Shown here piece by piece: positions 35,001 through 44,072 of a stretch of 64,000 nt of DNA (positions within the stretch are counted from its first letter, which is position 1; every line of letters begins with the position of its first letter). The position numbers and the translations under genes were made by a program. Where the stretch lies: NCBI GenBank assembly GCA_003225555.1, contig QIAM01000059.1:1-64000 (forward strand). Reading direction: 5' to 3'. Origin of the DNA: Acidobacteriota bacterium. GTDB lineage: Bacteria > Acidobacteriota > Terriglobia > Terriglobales > Acidobacteriaceae. The notes under the pieces were generated by a model. That model was not told the DNA's origin. It did no database searches and saw nothing but the letters and a program-made list of their open reading frames with translations.

Positions 35001-35684
35001 GGCCGCACGGGCTACGCTCAGATGTTGGAAGGTTGGGAAATCAACTCCATCGTGACGCTGGAGAGCGGACAGCCTTGGGGACCAATCGATATGGGCACGG
35101 ATGCCGCCGGTGTCGGACCGCTGCCGGTCAGTCCGCCCGCGACAGCACCAATTCGCTGGAGCTTCTACGGAAAGACTTCCGACTTCAAGGCACGGCCTGC
35201 TCCCATTCCCTACTTCGGTGGAAGTGGCGATCCGACGAATCCCACCGGCAATTCAAGTTGTAACGCACAAGCGTTGTCTCTAGACGGAGGAGTACCTGGG
35301 GGGCCAGCGACCAGTTCCCTTGCAGCGTTCGGCTGCTACGCTCAGGGCGGTTCGATCATGATTCCGCCGGCCGTTGGGCAGTTCGGAAATATGGGCCGCA
35401 ACACGCTGCTCGATTCCGGTTTCCGCAACTTCGATTTCTCGCTGGCTAAGAACTGGCATCTGGGGGAGCGGGTGCGCGCCCAGTTCCGCGCCGAGATCTT
35501 TAACATTCTCAACCACCCGAACTTCGCGAATCCTTACGGCGGCCAGAACGGCTTCGGGCAAAACGATCCCTCGACGGGTTCGTTCGGTTGTGAATGTGCA
35601 ACTCCCGACGTGGCGGCAGCCAACCCGGTAATCGGATCGGGAGGAAGCCGGGCGGTGCAACTGGGATTGAAGTTCATCTTCTAG
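32091..35684 (+). CDS. TonB-dependent outer-membrane receptor with carboxypeptidase-regulatory domain
   Basis: The 1197-residue protein has a signal peptide (TRFLLAILVVLAACLSSWSQS), an N-terminal carboxypeptidase-D-regulatory-like domain (GRVLGTVSDQSGAAVAGA), a plug region (DLPLNGRNYENLLQLRPGV, AEYGWKPGAIVNVGLKAGT) and a long beta-barrel ending in the aromatic VQLGLKFIF. This is the Oar-like family greatly expanded in Acidobacteriota. ATG 32091 follows GGAGGAG closely. It probably imports a large or complex substrate for the downstream hydrolase and carrier. Confidence 0.93.
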   Translation: MLSRTLGTTSFGSVSRTFATRFLLAILVVLAACLSSWSQSTAGRVLGTVSDQSGAAVAGATVVVTDLQRGTSRSITTGENGTYVAPDLQPGTYKIHVESKGFKSTERPNVLVEVATDVRSDFTLQPGLVSQTVVVTEEVPLLNTTSATLGGTLSNKEINDLPLNGRNYENLLQLRPGVMRYPGGGFSTTSTNGLRAEDNAYLVDVLFNSEPFSGQGIINGAGIAGDSATILPIDSIQEFNVQENAPAEYGWKPGAIVNVGLKAGTNSVHGTAFAFGRDGAMDARNFFNTSPNPKLPRTLEQYGGSLGGPIIKDKAFFFGAYEGQRYNVGNSFGGITSPSMVSMPDAANCVFGAPGDCANSIPDVITDLQAGGITISPASLQVSGCSMSGSTVTCDGTGFPINSNPSIDIPNGFNNDVHVDNVVAKVDYNFNQRNNINGMFFFGNNSGKVEDFPELQHKWLSDIHTRAQVVGGSWIWTPSAQWVNEARAGYNRLYQPTLPGDLGTPASSYGLNTGVSGPFTGGLPRIGFAGYFFPGLGGFKWPKFQGPDTITQFIDHVSYTAGKHALKFGGEVHRNAFSGGAFGNARGSITFLGGNTPDPADPTGQTFLNTSQLEDFFSGAPFKASVLSGDPRRNIHNWEYAAFVQDDWRVSKNLTVNFGLRYEFKTAPVEAHGLLGNFDPNSATGLIQQGRNGVGSVYNSDRKNFAPRAGFAWDLNGNGRTVLRGGGGLVFETVNWETFLAFNNSFGLPSVPTGALLDGTPGPGTITTGNLTTFPAFPWDNGPIYGNLSGTTLSCNSDTNGNPCAVMGVDRNTTTPYVWNWTLSLQHALSSNLSLEVAYVGNHGAKLVGIRDINQPPVGAGFQTCAVDCEQDLRPFNAKFPYLSNIFQMGNIYKSTYNGLQATLNSRNFHGLSMVAGYTYSHSLDDVGANWDFGYGAGLPQDSYHVGREYASSDFDIRHRLTLSLTYAIPGRTGYAQMLEGWEINSIVTLESGQPWGPIDMGTDAAGVGPLPVSPPATAPIRWSFYGKTSDFKARPAPIPYFGGSGDPTNPTGNSSCNAQALSLDGGVPGGPATSSLAAFGCYAQGGSIMIPPAVGQFGNMGRNTLLDSGFRNFDFSLAKNWHLGERVRAQFRAEIFNILNHPNFANPYGGQNGFGQNDPSTGSFGCECATPDVAAANPVIGSGGSRAVQLGLKFIF

Positions 35685-35711
35685 CTGGATGTCTGCAGCT
35701 TGAGAGATTAA

Positions 35712-35742
35712 GGGCCGGACGTGATTCCGTCCGGCCCTTTTC
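35712..35742 (+). terminator. Rho-independent terminator after the TonB receptor gene
   Basis: GGGCCGGACG (35712-35721) and CGTCCGGCCC (35728-35737) form a perfect 10-base stem with a 6-base loop, followed by TTTT. It should end or attenuate transcription 28 bases after the receptor stop, before the hydrolase gene. Confidence 0.88.
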
Positions 35743-35781
35743 GTCACTATTTTCCAGCAACTCGAAAAGGGTTCTCAAGTT

Positions 35782-37011
35782 ATGACAATAAAGACTCGAT
35801 TCGTTTTCGTTTTATGCCTGTTGCTCTGTTCTACGCTCTTTGCCCTGAATCTGTTCGCCCAGGAACGGCGTGAGCGCACGATCGAAGAAATCAAGACGGA
35901 GGCGATTCGTCGCGCTGAAGTCGGCCAGTACCCGCTGATCGGGCTTGACCCCACGGATGTCAGAGAAGCATTCCAAAGCATTCATACCGCCGATAAGGAT
36001 GAATGGGCCGCGGGGTTCATGCGCGTTGCTGACCGCTATTTCAACGAGGCGAAGTCGCGCGAGAAATCCGATCCTGCGAAAGCAAACGCGGACTACGTGC
36101 GAGCATGGCGAATCGATTCGTTCGGGCGCTGGCCGATTCCCGCGTCTCCCGGCAAGCAGCGCGCCTACGAGAAAGCGATCGAGTCTTTCCTGGCGCACGC
36201 TCGCTTCTTCGATCCACCGCTCGAGGTCGTGCGCATTCCGTTCGAAGGCAAGGAGATCATCGGCTACCTGCGCCTGCCAAGAATGACGACCGCGAAGGGC
36301 CCCGTGCCGCTGGTCATCGCGGTCAACGGCCTGGACAGCCGCAAGGAAGACCTCACTGAAAGCTTCGGAGCGATCCTTCCCTTCGGCATCGGATTCCTCG
36401 CCGTCGATGGGCCGGGCACGGGACAGGCTCCAATCAAAGTCAGCGAGACGTCCGAGCGCATGCTCTCGCGAGTGATCGACTATGCGCAGTCGCGACCCGA
36501 GATCGACAAGAACCGCATCGCTCTACACGGCGTGAGTTGGGGCGCTTACTGGGCCACCAAGATGGCTATTGTCGAGCGTGCCCGCCTGCGGGGTGCCAGC
36601 GCCCAGTCTCCGCCAATCGCCAAGTTTTTTCAGAAGGAATTCCTGATGAACTCGCTTCTAGGGAATCGCGAATATCTCTTCGATCAGGTGCCCGCGCTGA
36701 TGAACATTCTCGAAGGCGTTCACACGCTGGACGAGATGGGCCAGTACCTGCCCAAGATGTCGCTGGTTCATCAGGGCCTGCTCGGCAAGCCGATGGCGCC
36801 TATGTTAATTCTCGCAGGCGTGCTCGATACCCAGGTTCCCATCGAGGATGAATACCTGCTGCTCAGCAAGGGAGACGCCCCGAAAGAGGCTTGGATCAAT
36901 CCGCAGGGCGGCCATCTCGGGCGGCAAGTCGGAGTCTGGCCTGATCCGCTGATCTTCAAGCGGGTGATTATTCCGTGGCTGGTAAAAACACTGGAACCTC
37001 CCCCGAACTAA
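35782..37011 (+). CDS. Secreted alpha/beta hydrolase (esterase-like)
   Basis: The 409-residue protein has a signal peptide ([20 protein letters not shown]), a helical N-terminal region and an alpha/beta hydrolase core. The nucleophile is S252 in HGVSWGAYW, the acid is probably the Asp in GVLDTQVP and the His is in GGHLGR. The layout resembles FrsA/DUF1100-like hydrolases that cut C-C or ester bonds. It sits between the TonB receptor and a carboxylate carrier, so periplasmic release of an organic acid is likely. The substrate is unknown. Confidence 0.82.
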   Translation: MTIKTRFVFVLCLLLCSTLFALNLFAQERRERTIEEIKTEAIRRAEVGQYPLIGLDPTDVREAFQSIHTADKDEWAAGFMRVADRYFNEAKSREKSDPAKANADYVRAWRIDSFGRWPIPASPGKQRAYEKAIESFLAHARFFDPPLEVVRIPFEGKEIIGYLRLPRMTTAKGPVPLVIAVNGLDSRKEDLTESFGAILPFGIGFLAVDGPGTGQAPIKVSETSERMLSRVIDYAQSRPEIDKNRIALHGVSWGAYWATKMAIVERARLRGASAQSPPIAKFFQKEFLMNSLLGNREYLFDQVPALMNILEGVHTLDEMGQYLPKMSLVHQGLLGKPMAPMLILAGVLDTQVPIEDEYLLLSKGDAPKEAWINPQGGHLGRQVGVWPDPLIFKRVIIPWLVKTLEPPPN

Positions 37012-37034
37012 GCCACGCCGAGAAACCACTGACG

Positions 37035-38333
37035 ATGCCCCTGCCCACCAAAAATTCGCCGCCCGCCAATGCTGCGCCAACCTCCAGTCGCAAGCCGTTC
37101 TACACGTCTCTTTGGGTGCAGGTCGTGTTCGCCATCGTCGCCGCGTTAATTTTTGGCTACGCCAGCCCAGCACGCGCCGTTGCGATGAAGCCTCTGGGCG
37201 ACGCCTTCATTCGCCTGATCACCATGATCATCACGATCATCATCTTCTGCACAGTCGTCACCGGCATCGCCGGCATGCAGGATTTGAAGAAGGCCGGCCG
37301 CGTCGGCGGCAAAGCGCTTCTGTATTTTGAAATCGTCTCCACGCTGGCGCTGGTGATCGGCTTGATCGTCGGCAACGTAGTTCGCCCCGGCAGCGGCTTC
37401 AACATCAACCCGGCATCGTTGGACAGCGCGGCCGTCCGCGAGTATGCCGGGCAGGCGAAGGCGCAGAGTGTCACCGAATTCCTGATGCACATCATTCCCA
37501 CCACGGTGACGGATGCGTTCGCCAAGGGCGACATCCTGCAAGTGGTCTTCGTCTCGCTCCTGTTCGGCCTTGCGCTTTCCGCGGCGGGAGGTCGAGGAAA
37601 GGTTCTGCTCGATATCCTTGAGTCGCTGACCCAGGTCGTCTTCCGCGTAGTGAACATCGTCATGCGCTTCGCCCCCATCGGCGCGTTCGGAGCCATGGCT
37701 TTCACCATCGGCAAGTATGGACTGGCTTCGCTCGGCCCCCTGGCCAAGCTGATCGCGACGTTCTACGTCACGTCGATTCTCTTCGTGCTGGTCGTGCTCG
37801 GCGCCATTGCCCGTATCGCAGGCTTCAGCATCGTCAAGTTTCTCCTCTATATCAAAGAGGAGGTCCTGCTGGTGTTGGCTACCAGTTCTTCCGAAACCGC
37901 GATTCCCACGCTCATGGAGAAACTCGAAAAGCTCGGCTGCTCACGTTCTCTCGTCGCGCTGGTAGTGCCGACGGGATACACGTTCAACACCGACGGTAGC
38001 AGCCTCTACATGACGCTGGCCGCACTGTTCGTCGCCCAGGCCACGAATACACACCTGACGCTGCTGCAGCAGATGACTATCTTTTCGGTCGCGGTGCTGA
38101 CCTCGAAGGGCGCGAGCGGAGTGCAAGGAGCTTCTTTTATCGCACTGGTCGCGACGCTGTCCGTAGTTCCCACGATACCGGTGGCGGGGATGGCGTTGAT
38201 CCTGGGCATCGACCGGTTCATGAGCATGTTTCGCGCCCTGGTGAACATGGTCGGCAACGGAGTAGCAACCCTCATCGTGGCGCGATGGGAGAATGAACTC
38301 GATCCGGAGGCGCTAAAAGGCTGGCTGGCGTGA
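37035..38333 (+). CDS. DctA-type proton/sodium-dicarboxylate symporter
   Basis: The 432-residue carrier of the DAACS family has the signature motifs [31 protein letters not shown] and [15 protein letters not shown], with about eight membrane segments and two re-entrant loops. These motifs fit DctA (C4-dicarboxylates) better than glutamate carriers. I chose ATG 37035, 24 bases after the hydrolase stop; GTG/ATG starts upstream would overlap that gene. It probably imports the acid released by the hydrolase. Confidence 0.88.
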   Translation: MPLPTKNSPPANAAPTSSRKPFYTSLWVQVVFAIVAALIFGYASPARAVAMKPLGDAFIRLITMIITIIIFCTVVTGIAGMQDLKKAGRVGGKALLYFEIVSTLALVIGLIVGNVVRPGSGFNINPASLDSAAVREYAGQAKAQSVTEFLMHIIPTTVTDAFAKGDILQVVFVSLLFGLALSAAGGRGKVLLDILESLTQVVFRVVNIVMRFAPIGAFGAMAFTIGKYGLASLGPLAKLIATFYVTSILFVLVVLGAIARIAGFSIVKFLLYIKEEVLLVLATSSSETAIPTLMEKLEKLGCSRSLVALVVPTGYTFNTDGSSLYMTLAALFVAQATNTHLTLLQQMTIFSVAVLTSKGASGVQGASFIALVATLSVVPTIPVAGMALILGIDRFMSMFRALVNMVGNGVATLIVARWENELDPEALKGWLA

Positions 38334-38494
38334 GTCCGCCATAAATTTGTTCGGGAGGATGCGCCCAAATAAAGTGGTGCGTCGTCTGTTACGTTCAACC
38401 AGTCGCCTGACGCTCTGTAGGCCTCCTTTTGTTTTCCTTGTAAAGGACCGGCTAAGATGCAGAGGCCATTCGTTTCTTGCGGGGCGGTGTAAAC

Positions 38495-39319
38495 ATGGCA
38501 AGTCCTTGGACTGCGCTAACTCTGAGCATTGTGCTTCTCGTCGCTGCGATCGTCTTTCACTCTGATGCCGAGGCGCAAACTAGCGCCCAACTGAAGAATA
38601 ATCATGTGGTATGCGGAGGGAGTGTCCTTACCGGACTCGCCAACTCAGGTTCGAAGTTCACTGTCAAAGTCTTCGCTTTCGTCTCCACCGACGTTTACGG
38701 AATGAATCACCACGAACGGTCTGTAGGCTCGGCGAAGGTCATATTGCTCACACAGGGCAAGATGGGGCACGAAATATCTGCAGTGACGGATTCTCGTGGT
38801 ATTGCTGAATTCTCCGAGGTCCCGTCCGGAACCTACACAATCCACATTGAAGGCGCGCGTTTCTGGGAGTCCCAGGCAAGGCTCACGGTCAACGCTTTTG
38901 ACGATACCCCGACCGCAGTCCGCTTGATATGGCCGCAGCGGGCGTATTCCGTTCGGCAGGTGCGTGGATGGTTGATGGACTCGAATGACGGCGCGGGGGC
39001 AATCGTGTGGTCAATGGGAGAACCGAACTACAAACCGCGGCCTTTCTTCGCGGCGCAAGTCCAACTGATAGACCTGACTTCCGGTTCAGTTCTCGCACGT
39101 ACCCAGACCGACAAAGAGGGCTACTATGACTTTCATTCGGTCGGCCCCGGCTTTTACCTCGTGCGATTCAACGAGGACGCTGACGCAAGTTCCCCGAATT
39201 TCAATATGGCCGTCGAAGTGGATGACAAGGCTGCAGAGGAACATCCACCAGCGTTGAAGGCCGAGAAGCACAACTGCGGCTCTGGACTCTATCTTTGCTC
39301 TGGACTCTATCTTTACTGA
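38495..39319 (+). CDS. Secreted protein with two carboxypeptidase-regulatory-like/SdrD-like domains
   Basis: The 274-residue protein has a signal peptide (LTLSIVLLVAAIVFHSDAEA) and two repeats of an Ig-like fold, seen as DSRGIAEFSEVPSGTYTIHI and DKEGYYDFHSVGPGFYLVRF. The C-terminus ends in a tandem 18-base duplication coding SGLYLC and SGLYLY. ATG 38495 follows GGGGCGG. Probably envelope-associated; no enzymatic motif. Function unknown. Confidence 0.75.
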   Translation: MASPWTALTLSIVLLVAAIVFHSDAEAQTSAQLKNNHVVCGGSVLTGLANSGSKFTVKVFAFVSTDVYGMNHHERSVGSAKVILLTQGKMGHEISAVTDSRGIAEFSEVPSGTYTIHIEGARFWESQARLTVNAFDDTPTAVRLIWPQRAYSVRQVRGWLMDSNDGAGAIVWSMGEPNYKPRPFFAAQVQLIDLTSGSVLARTQTDKEGYYDFHSVGPGFYLVRFNEDADASSPNFNMAVEVDDKAAEEHPPALKAEKHNCGSGLYLCSGLYLY

Positions 39320-39449
39320 GGGTATGAATGGTAGTGCGGCAGCCGCGGGCTTTGCCATGTTGGTGCGTTCACAGTTGGTGATGAATGGCAATTACCGCGA
39401 CCGCTGACCAGGGCCTTTGCGATGAGCCTTTGTTGGGAATGGAATCTCT

Positions 39450-40139
39450 ATGACAGGAAAGGTTGCTCTGGTTACCGGGGCCAATGGCGGCCTCGGAACT
39501 CACGTTACGAAAGCCGTGCTGGATGAGGGTTTCACGGTCGTCGGCCTCGCCCCTCGAATCCAGCAGTCCGACTTCGGCCATCCGAACTTCATCGCCCTTC
39601 CCGCCGCGCTCACGAGCCTCGAAGCTGCGAAGAAGGCTGTCGACACGGTGATCGCACGCTTCGTCAAGATTGACGTACTCGCGCATCTGGTCGGCGGTTT
39701 CGCCGGCGGCCAGACCGTCGCTGCAACCGACGACGTCACCTGGCAGCGCATGTTCGACGCGAACCTGAACAGCGCGTTTCACATTCTGCGCGCGGTCATT
39801 CCTGAAATGCGCAAGGCTGGAGGCGGACGCATCATCACGATCGGCAGCCGTGCCGCCGAAGATCCCGGTCCCAAGGTTGGCGCTTACAGCGCGTCGAAGG
39901 CGGCGCTGGTGTCGCTGATGAAGACGGTCGCGCGGGAGAACAATGACGCGGGCATCACCGCGAACGTGATCCTGCCCGGGACCATGGACACGCCTATGAA
40001 TCGAAAAGACATGCCCGGCGCGGACGTTTCGCAATGGGTGCAGCCCGCCTCGGTGGCCAGCCTGATCGTGTGGCTGGCGGGAGACGCCGGCAAAGATGTG
40101 ACCGGCGCCGCGATTCCCGTGTATGGCTGCGGACTTTGA
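39450..40139 (+). CDS. Short-chain dehydrogenase/reductase
   Basis: The 229-residue classical SDR has the nucleotide motif TGANGGLG (residues 9-16), catalytic S133, Y146 and K150 (YSASK) and an ILPGTMDTPMN segment. It is slightly short for the family, with a compact start before the second beta strand. Substrate unknown; it stands alone between a secreted-protein gene and a NUDIX gene. Confidence 0.88.
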   Translation: MTGKVALVTGANGGLGTHVTKAVLDEGFTVVGLAPRIQQSDFGHPNFIALPAALTSLEAAKKAVDTVIARFVKIDVLAHLVGGFAGGQTVAATDDVTWQRMFDANLNSAFHILRAVIPEMRKAGGGRIITIGSRAAEDPGPKVGAYSASKAALVSLMKTVARENNDAGITANVILPGTMDTPMNRKDMPGADVSQWVQPASVASLIVWLAGDAGKDVTGAAIPVYGCGL

Positions 40140-40247
40140 GGATTCTGTCCCATTTTAGTAACTACAGTAACTCCCCTACTGCACAATTTTTGTTGCACGT
40201 CAACATTCGTGAAATATCTTGCGAGTAACATCTTTGCAGGAGGCCGC

Positions 40248-40769
40248 ATGGGTTCGCCGCGCATTGCAAAGTCGCTGCCGCTTCAAGTAGCCGCGGTCTG
40301 CTACCGAAGACGCGGCAGTGCGATCGAATTCCTGCTGGTCAACACCAACGGTGGCAGCAAGTGGACCTTCCCCAAGGGCTCGCCCGAAGCACGCCTCTCT
40401 CATAGCCAGGCGGCGGAACGGGAAGCCGCGGAAGAAGCCGGCGCATTGGGCACAATAGAGCCGCGTCACTTTCATCTCTACATTCATTCGAAGGGGGTGT
40501 TCTGGCAGCCTGGCGGCGTCCAGGAATTCGTGATCAAGGCTTTCCTGATGGAAGTAAATCAAACTCGGCGACCGGACGAAGCTTTGCGGCAGCCCACCTG
40601 GTTCAGTCCGGACGAGGCCAAGCGCCGTCTGGCCAAGGGCCGCGAGGTAAAATATGCCCGCGAACTGGAAGCAGCCATCGATCGCGCTCTGGATCGCATC
40701 CACTTCCACTCCGCGCTGTTGGGCACTGATCCGGGATCTCGCCACGCCCGCGCCGCAGCCCAGTCTTAA
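40248..40769 (+). CDS. NUDIX hydrolase
   Basis: The 173-residue protein has a NUDIX domain with the box KGSPEARLSHSQAAEREAAE followed by EAG; one of the usual Glu positions at the start of the helix is Leu, but the REaaEEaG core is intact. ATG 40248 follows AGGAGG by four bases; ATG 40209 is an in-frame alternative without this signal. NUDIX enzymes cleave nucleoside diphosphate derivatives; the architecture is similar to DIPP-type polyphosphate hydrolases. Confidence 0.87.
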   Translation: MGSPRIAKSLPLQVAAVCYRRRGSAIEFLLVNTNGGSKWTFPKGSPEARLSHSQAAEREAAEEAGALGTIEPRHFHLYIHSKGVFWQPGGVQEFVIKAFLMEVNQTRRPDEALRQPTWFSPDEAKRRLAKGREVKYARELEAAIDRALDRIHFHSALLGTDPGSRHARAAAQS

Positions 40770-40831
40770 ACTCTTCCCCCCACCTGCACTCCATCCCTCC
40801 CTCGATTTTGTGAGACGATAACTTCAAGCTC

Positions 40832-42820
40832 ATGATCCAGCTTTCCGGCGCCGGAAAACGCTTCGGCCACAAACTCCTGTTTGAAAACGTCGACTGGCTG
40901 ATTACGTCCCACGACCGGATCGGCCTCGTGGGCGCCAACGGCACAGGCAAGTCGACGCTGATGAAGATCCTGGCCGGGCTCGACACGCTCGACTACGGCG
41001 CGCTCACCATCGCCAAGGGCACTTCCGCCGGATACCTTCCGCAGGACGGGCTCTCGCTCTCAGGCCGAACAGTCTTTGCCGAATGCATGTCCGTGTTTGC
41101 CGAACTGCGCGCGATGGAGCAGGAACTGGAAACTCTGACTCACAGCATCGCAGAGCTCGACCACACCAGCGCGGAATACTCCGATGTCGCCGACCGCTAC
41201 CATCGTCTCGAGCACGAGTTCCGCACACGCGACGGCTACTCCATTGAGGCCGAGGTCGGAAGAATCCTCATGGGTTTGGGTTTCAGTAAAGAAGACTGGC
41301 AGCGGCAGACCGACGAATTCTCCGGGGGCTGGCAGATGCGGCTGGCGCTGGTCAAATTGCTGCTGCAGAAACCAACGCTGCTGCTGCTCGACGAACCCAC
41401 GAACCACCTCGATCTGGAAGCGCGCAACTGGCTGGAAGAGTACCTTCACGATTATCCGCACTCCTTCGTACTCATCTCGCACGACCGCTACTTCCTTGAT
41501 GTGACCGTCAACAAAATCGCGGAGATCTGGAACAAGCGATTCTGGTTCTATACCGGCAACTACGACAAGTTTCTCTCCCAGAAGACGCAGCGCAATGAGC
41601 AGTTACAAGCGGCGTATCGAAACCAGCGCGAGCGCATCGAGCAACTGGAAGTCTTCATCAACCGGTTCCGCTACCAGGCAACAAAAGCGAAGCAGGTCCA
41701 GAGCCGCATCAAGGAACTCGAGAAGATGGAGCGGATCGAGATTCCCCCGGAAGAAACGACCATCCACTTCTCCTTCCCGCAGCCGAAGGCCAGCGGCCGC
41801 ATTGTGGCCGAGTTCGAAAATGTGGCGAAAAGTTATGGAGAGAAAGAGGTCTTCCGCAACGTCGGTTTCATGATCGAACGCGGCGACCGGATCGCACTTG
41901 TAGGTGTGAACGGAGCAGGTAAATCTACCCTCATCAAGCTGCTCGCGGGCTCTGAGCCGCTCACCGGCGGCGAGTTCCGGCTTGGACACAATGTTCAGGC
42001 TGACTACTTTGCCCAGGACCAGTACAAAGAACTCAATCCCGACGCCCGCATGATTGACGATCTCGGCGACGTGTCGCCGCGGTCCACGCAGACCGAGCTG
42101 CGCAGCCTGCTGGGATGTTTTCTCTTCTCCGAAGACGACGTCTTCAAGAAAATCGGAGTGCTCTCCGGCGGAGAGCGCGGCCGCTATGCCCTGCTGCGTA
42201 TGCTGCTGCACCCTGCGAACTTTCTGCTGCTGGACGAACCTACCAACCATCTCGATCTGCGCGCCAAAGACGTCCTCCTGAATGCGCTGGTGGAATACAC
42301 GGGCACGGTCGTGTTCGTCTCACACGATCGCTATTTCATCGACAGGCTGGCCACGCGCGTTTTCGAGGTCGGCGGCGGAAAGGTCGACGTCTACCCCGGG
42401 AACTACGAGGACTACCTCTGGCGCAAGCAGGGCGGCTCGCAAGCCGTACCCACGCTTGAAGATGTTCCCGGAGTGACGACGAAAGCCCAGACGGCTGCGG
42501 GTGCCCCACTTCTCGCCGCCGTTGCGAGAAGTGGGCACAACGGCAATCGCGGCCCCGAAGCCCCAGGCTCCGTAGAGGCGTCCAAGAAACGATTGAACCC
42601 CATCAAGCGCAAGCAGATCGAGGACCGTGTCCACGAACTGGAAGAAGAGATCGCGCGGGTTGAGGCCTCGATCTCCCACTGCGAGGCCGCGCTGCAGAAC
42701 TTTGTGAGCGCCGACGAGAGCCAGCGCCAGTCGCAGGAACTCGACCAGCATAAAGCGAGCCACGCGGCACTCCTTCACGAATGGGAGGAACTGGGCGCAG
42801 CACTTCAGGAGTCGGACTAG
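40832..42820 (+). CDS. ABC-F family ATPase (ribosome-associated, Uup/Ettа-like layout)
   Basis: The 662-residue protein has two ABC cassettes and no membrane segment. Walker A motifs are GANGTGKST and GVNGAGKST, signatures FSGGWQMR and LSGGERGR, Walker B LLLLDEPTNHLDL in both halves, and the inter-domain linker is highly charged. A C-terminal coiled-coil of about 90 residues (KRKQIEDRVHELEEEI) follows a Gly/Pro-rich linker. ABC-F proteins act at the ribosomal E site; the subfamily is uncertain. Confidence 0.92.
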   Translation: MIQLSGAGKRFGHKLLFENVDWLITSHDRIGLVGANGTGKSTLMKILAGLDTLDYGALTIAKGTSAGYLPQDGLSLSGRTVFAECMSVFAELRAMEQELETLTHSIAELDHTSAEYSDVADRYHRLEHEFRTRDGYSIEAEVGRILMGLGFSKEDWQRQTDEFSGGWQMRLALVKLLLQKPTLLLLDEPTNHLDLEARNWLEEYLHDYPHSFVLISHDRYFLDVTVNKIAEIWNKRFWFYTGNYDKFLSQKTQRNEQLQAAYRNQRERIEQLEVFINRFRYQATKAKQVQSRIKELEKMERIEIPPEETTIHFSFPQPKASGRIVAEFENVAKSYGEKEVFRNVGFMIERGDRIALVGVNGAGKSTLIKLLAGSEPLTGGEFRLGHNVQADYFAQDQYKELNPDARMIDDLGDVSPRSTQTELRSLLGCFLFSEDDVFKKIGVLSGGERGRYALLRMLLHPANFLLLDEPTNHLDLRAKDVLLNALVEYTGTVVFVSHDRYFIDRLATRVFEVGGGKVDVYPGNYEDYLWRKQGGSQAVPTLEDVPGVTTKAQTAAGAPLLAAVARSGHNGNRGPEAPGSVEASKKRLNPIKRKQIEDRVHELEEEIARVEASISHCEAALQNFVSADESQRQSQELDQHKASHAALLHEWEELGAALQESD

Positions 42821-42995
42821 TTCCATTCCTGTTCCGCACCCGTACAGCATCTTCCGTAATCTCGGTGCAGCACTTACCCCTGTGCGATAGTCAGATTGGC
42901 CAAACGGCCACGAACTTCAAATTCCAGGATTAGCCCAGAAAGCGCGTCCGGCGACAGCCAAGCCAGACGCCGCGCGGGAACCGAAGGAAGGTCGC

Positions 42996-43487
42996 ATGCT
43001 CCAGTCATCCGATAACTCGTTCCTGAAGTCCAGTTCACCGGCTTCCAACCCCAACGCCTACAACCCAATCAAGACCGTCACCGCGCCTATCGATCAAGCC
43101 ACCATCGGTCGCACCGTCATGATCAAGGGCGAAATCAGCGGCTCCGAAGCTCTTTACATCGACGGCCGCATCGAAGGCAAGATCATCATGCCCGAGAGCC
43201 GTGTCACCATTGGCCGCAACGGCAAGGTCGATGCCAGCATCACCGCCCGCGAAGTCGTAGTCATGGGCAAAGTGACCGGCAACATCGAGTGCAGCGACCG
43301 CGTGGACATCCGTAGCGAAGGCTCGGTCAGCGGAGACATCTCGACCGTACGCATCAGCGTCGAAGACGGCGCCGCGCTAAAAGGCGGCATTCAGGTACAT
43401 GCCGATCACAAACAAGAAAAGGCGCAGAGTCAGCCTCAGCAAAAATCCGACTCGCCAAAAGCTCTGGCCGCAACCGCCAGCGCGTAA
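42996..43487 (+). CDS. Bactofilin
   Basis: The 163-residue protein has the polymer-forming right-handed beta-helix of bactofilins (IGRTVMIKGEISGSEALYID, ITAREVVVMGKVTGNIEC, VDIRSEGSVSGDI), flanked by disordered Ser/Pro-rich and Gln/Lys-rich tails. Bactofilins build cytoskeletal filaments involved in cell shape or pole organisation. ATG 42996 follows GGAAGG by about six bases. Confidence 0.92.
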   Translation: MLQSSDNSFLKSSSPASNPNAYNPIKTVTAPIDQATIGRTVMIKGEISGSEALYIDGRIEGKIIMPESRVTIGRNGKVDASITAREVVVMGKVTGNIECSDRVDIRSEGSVSGDISTVRISVEDGAALKGGIQVHADHKQEKAQSQPQQKSDSPKALAATASA

Positions 43488-43512
43488 GACAAAAAGGTCC
43501 AGGCATGAACAA

Positions 43513-43544
43513 AGGGCACGCCAAAAGCGTGCCCTCACGTTTTT
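43513..43544. terminator. Terminator between convergent bactofilin and msrB genes
   Basis: AGGGCACGC (43513-43521) and GCGTGCCCT (43527-43535) form a perfect 9-base stem with loop CAAAA, followed after CACG by TTTTT (43540-43544). It should stop transcription of the bactofilin gene and may also serve msrB from the other side. Confidence 0.82.
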
Positions 43545-43590
43545 CTCCGCGTTCTCTGCGGCTCTTCTCCGCGCACTCTGCGATAAAGCC

Positions 43591-43995
43591 TTACTTCTTG
43601 TCCTTCGCCTTCAAATCCAAAGCCGCCGAATTCATGCAATAGCGAAGCCCGGTCGGAGTGGGACCATCCTCAAACACATGCCCCAGATGAGCATCGCATT
43701 TCGCACACCGTACCTCCGTTCGAACCATACCGTAAGTCGAGTCTTTGTGTTCGATGACTTGACCCTGTTCCGCCGGCTGATAAAAACTAGGCCACCCAGT
43801 CCCGGAGTCGAACTTAGTCTCCGAGTCGAACAACGGCTCCCCGCAGCAGACGCAGTGATACATCCCGGGATCCTTCGTCTTCCAGTACTTGCCGGTAAAG
43901 GCGCGCTCTGTGCCGGCCTCCCGCGTAACGTGGTACTGCTCGGGCGTGAGCTTTTCCTTCCACTCCGCCTCAGGCTTCTCTACTTTCTCTGCCAT
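43591..43995 (-). CDS. msrB: Peptide-methionine (R)-S-oxide reductase MsrB
   Basis: The 134-residue enzyme reduces methionine-R-sulfoxide. Zinc ligands are C48, C51, C97 and C100; [11 protein letters not shown] and the catalytic C120 in [11 protein letters not shown] are present. There is no signal peptide, so it is cytosolic. It is convergent with the bactofilin gene. Confidence 0.95.
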   Translation of the reverse strand: MAEKVEKPEAEWKEKLTPEQYHVTREAGTERAFTGKYWKTKDPGMYHCVCCGEPLFDSETKFDSGTGWPSFYQPAEQGQVIEHKDSTYGMVRTEVRCAKCDAHLGHVFEDGPTPTGLRYCMNSAALDLKAKDKK

Positions 43996-44072
43996 AGATC
44001 AATCGCTCCATTCCGATGATTTCAGTCGACGGCAATTAGATGTTCCGTAGCCCCGAAAGTGGCAGCCTCGCG

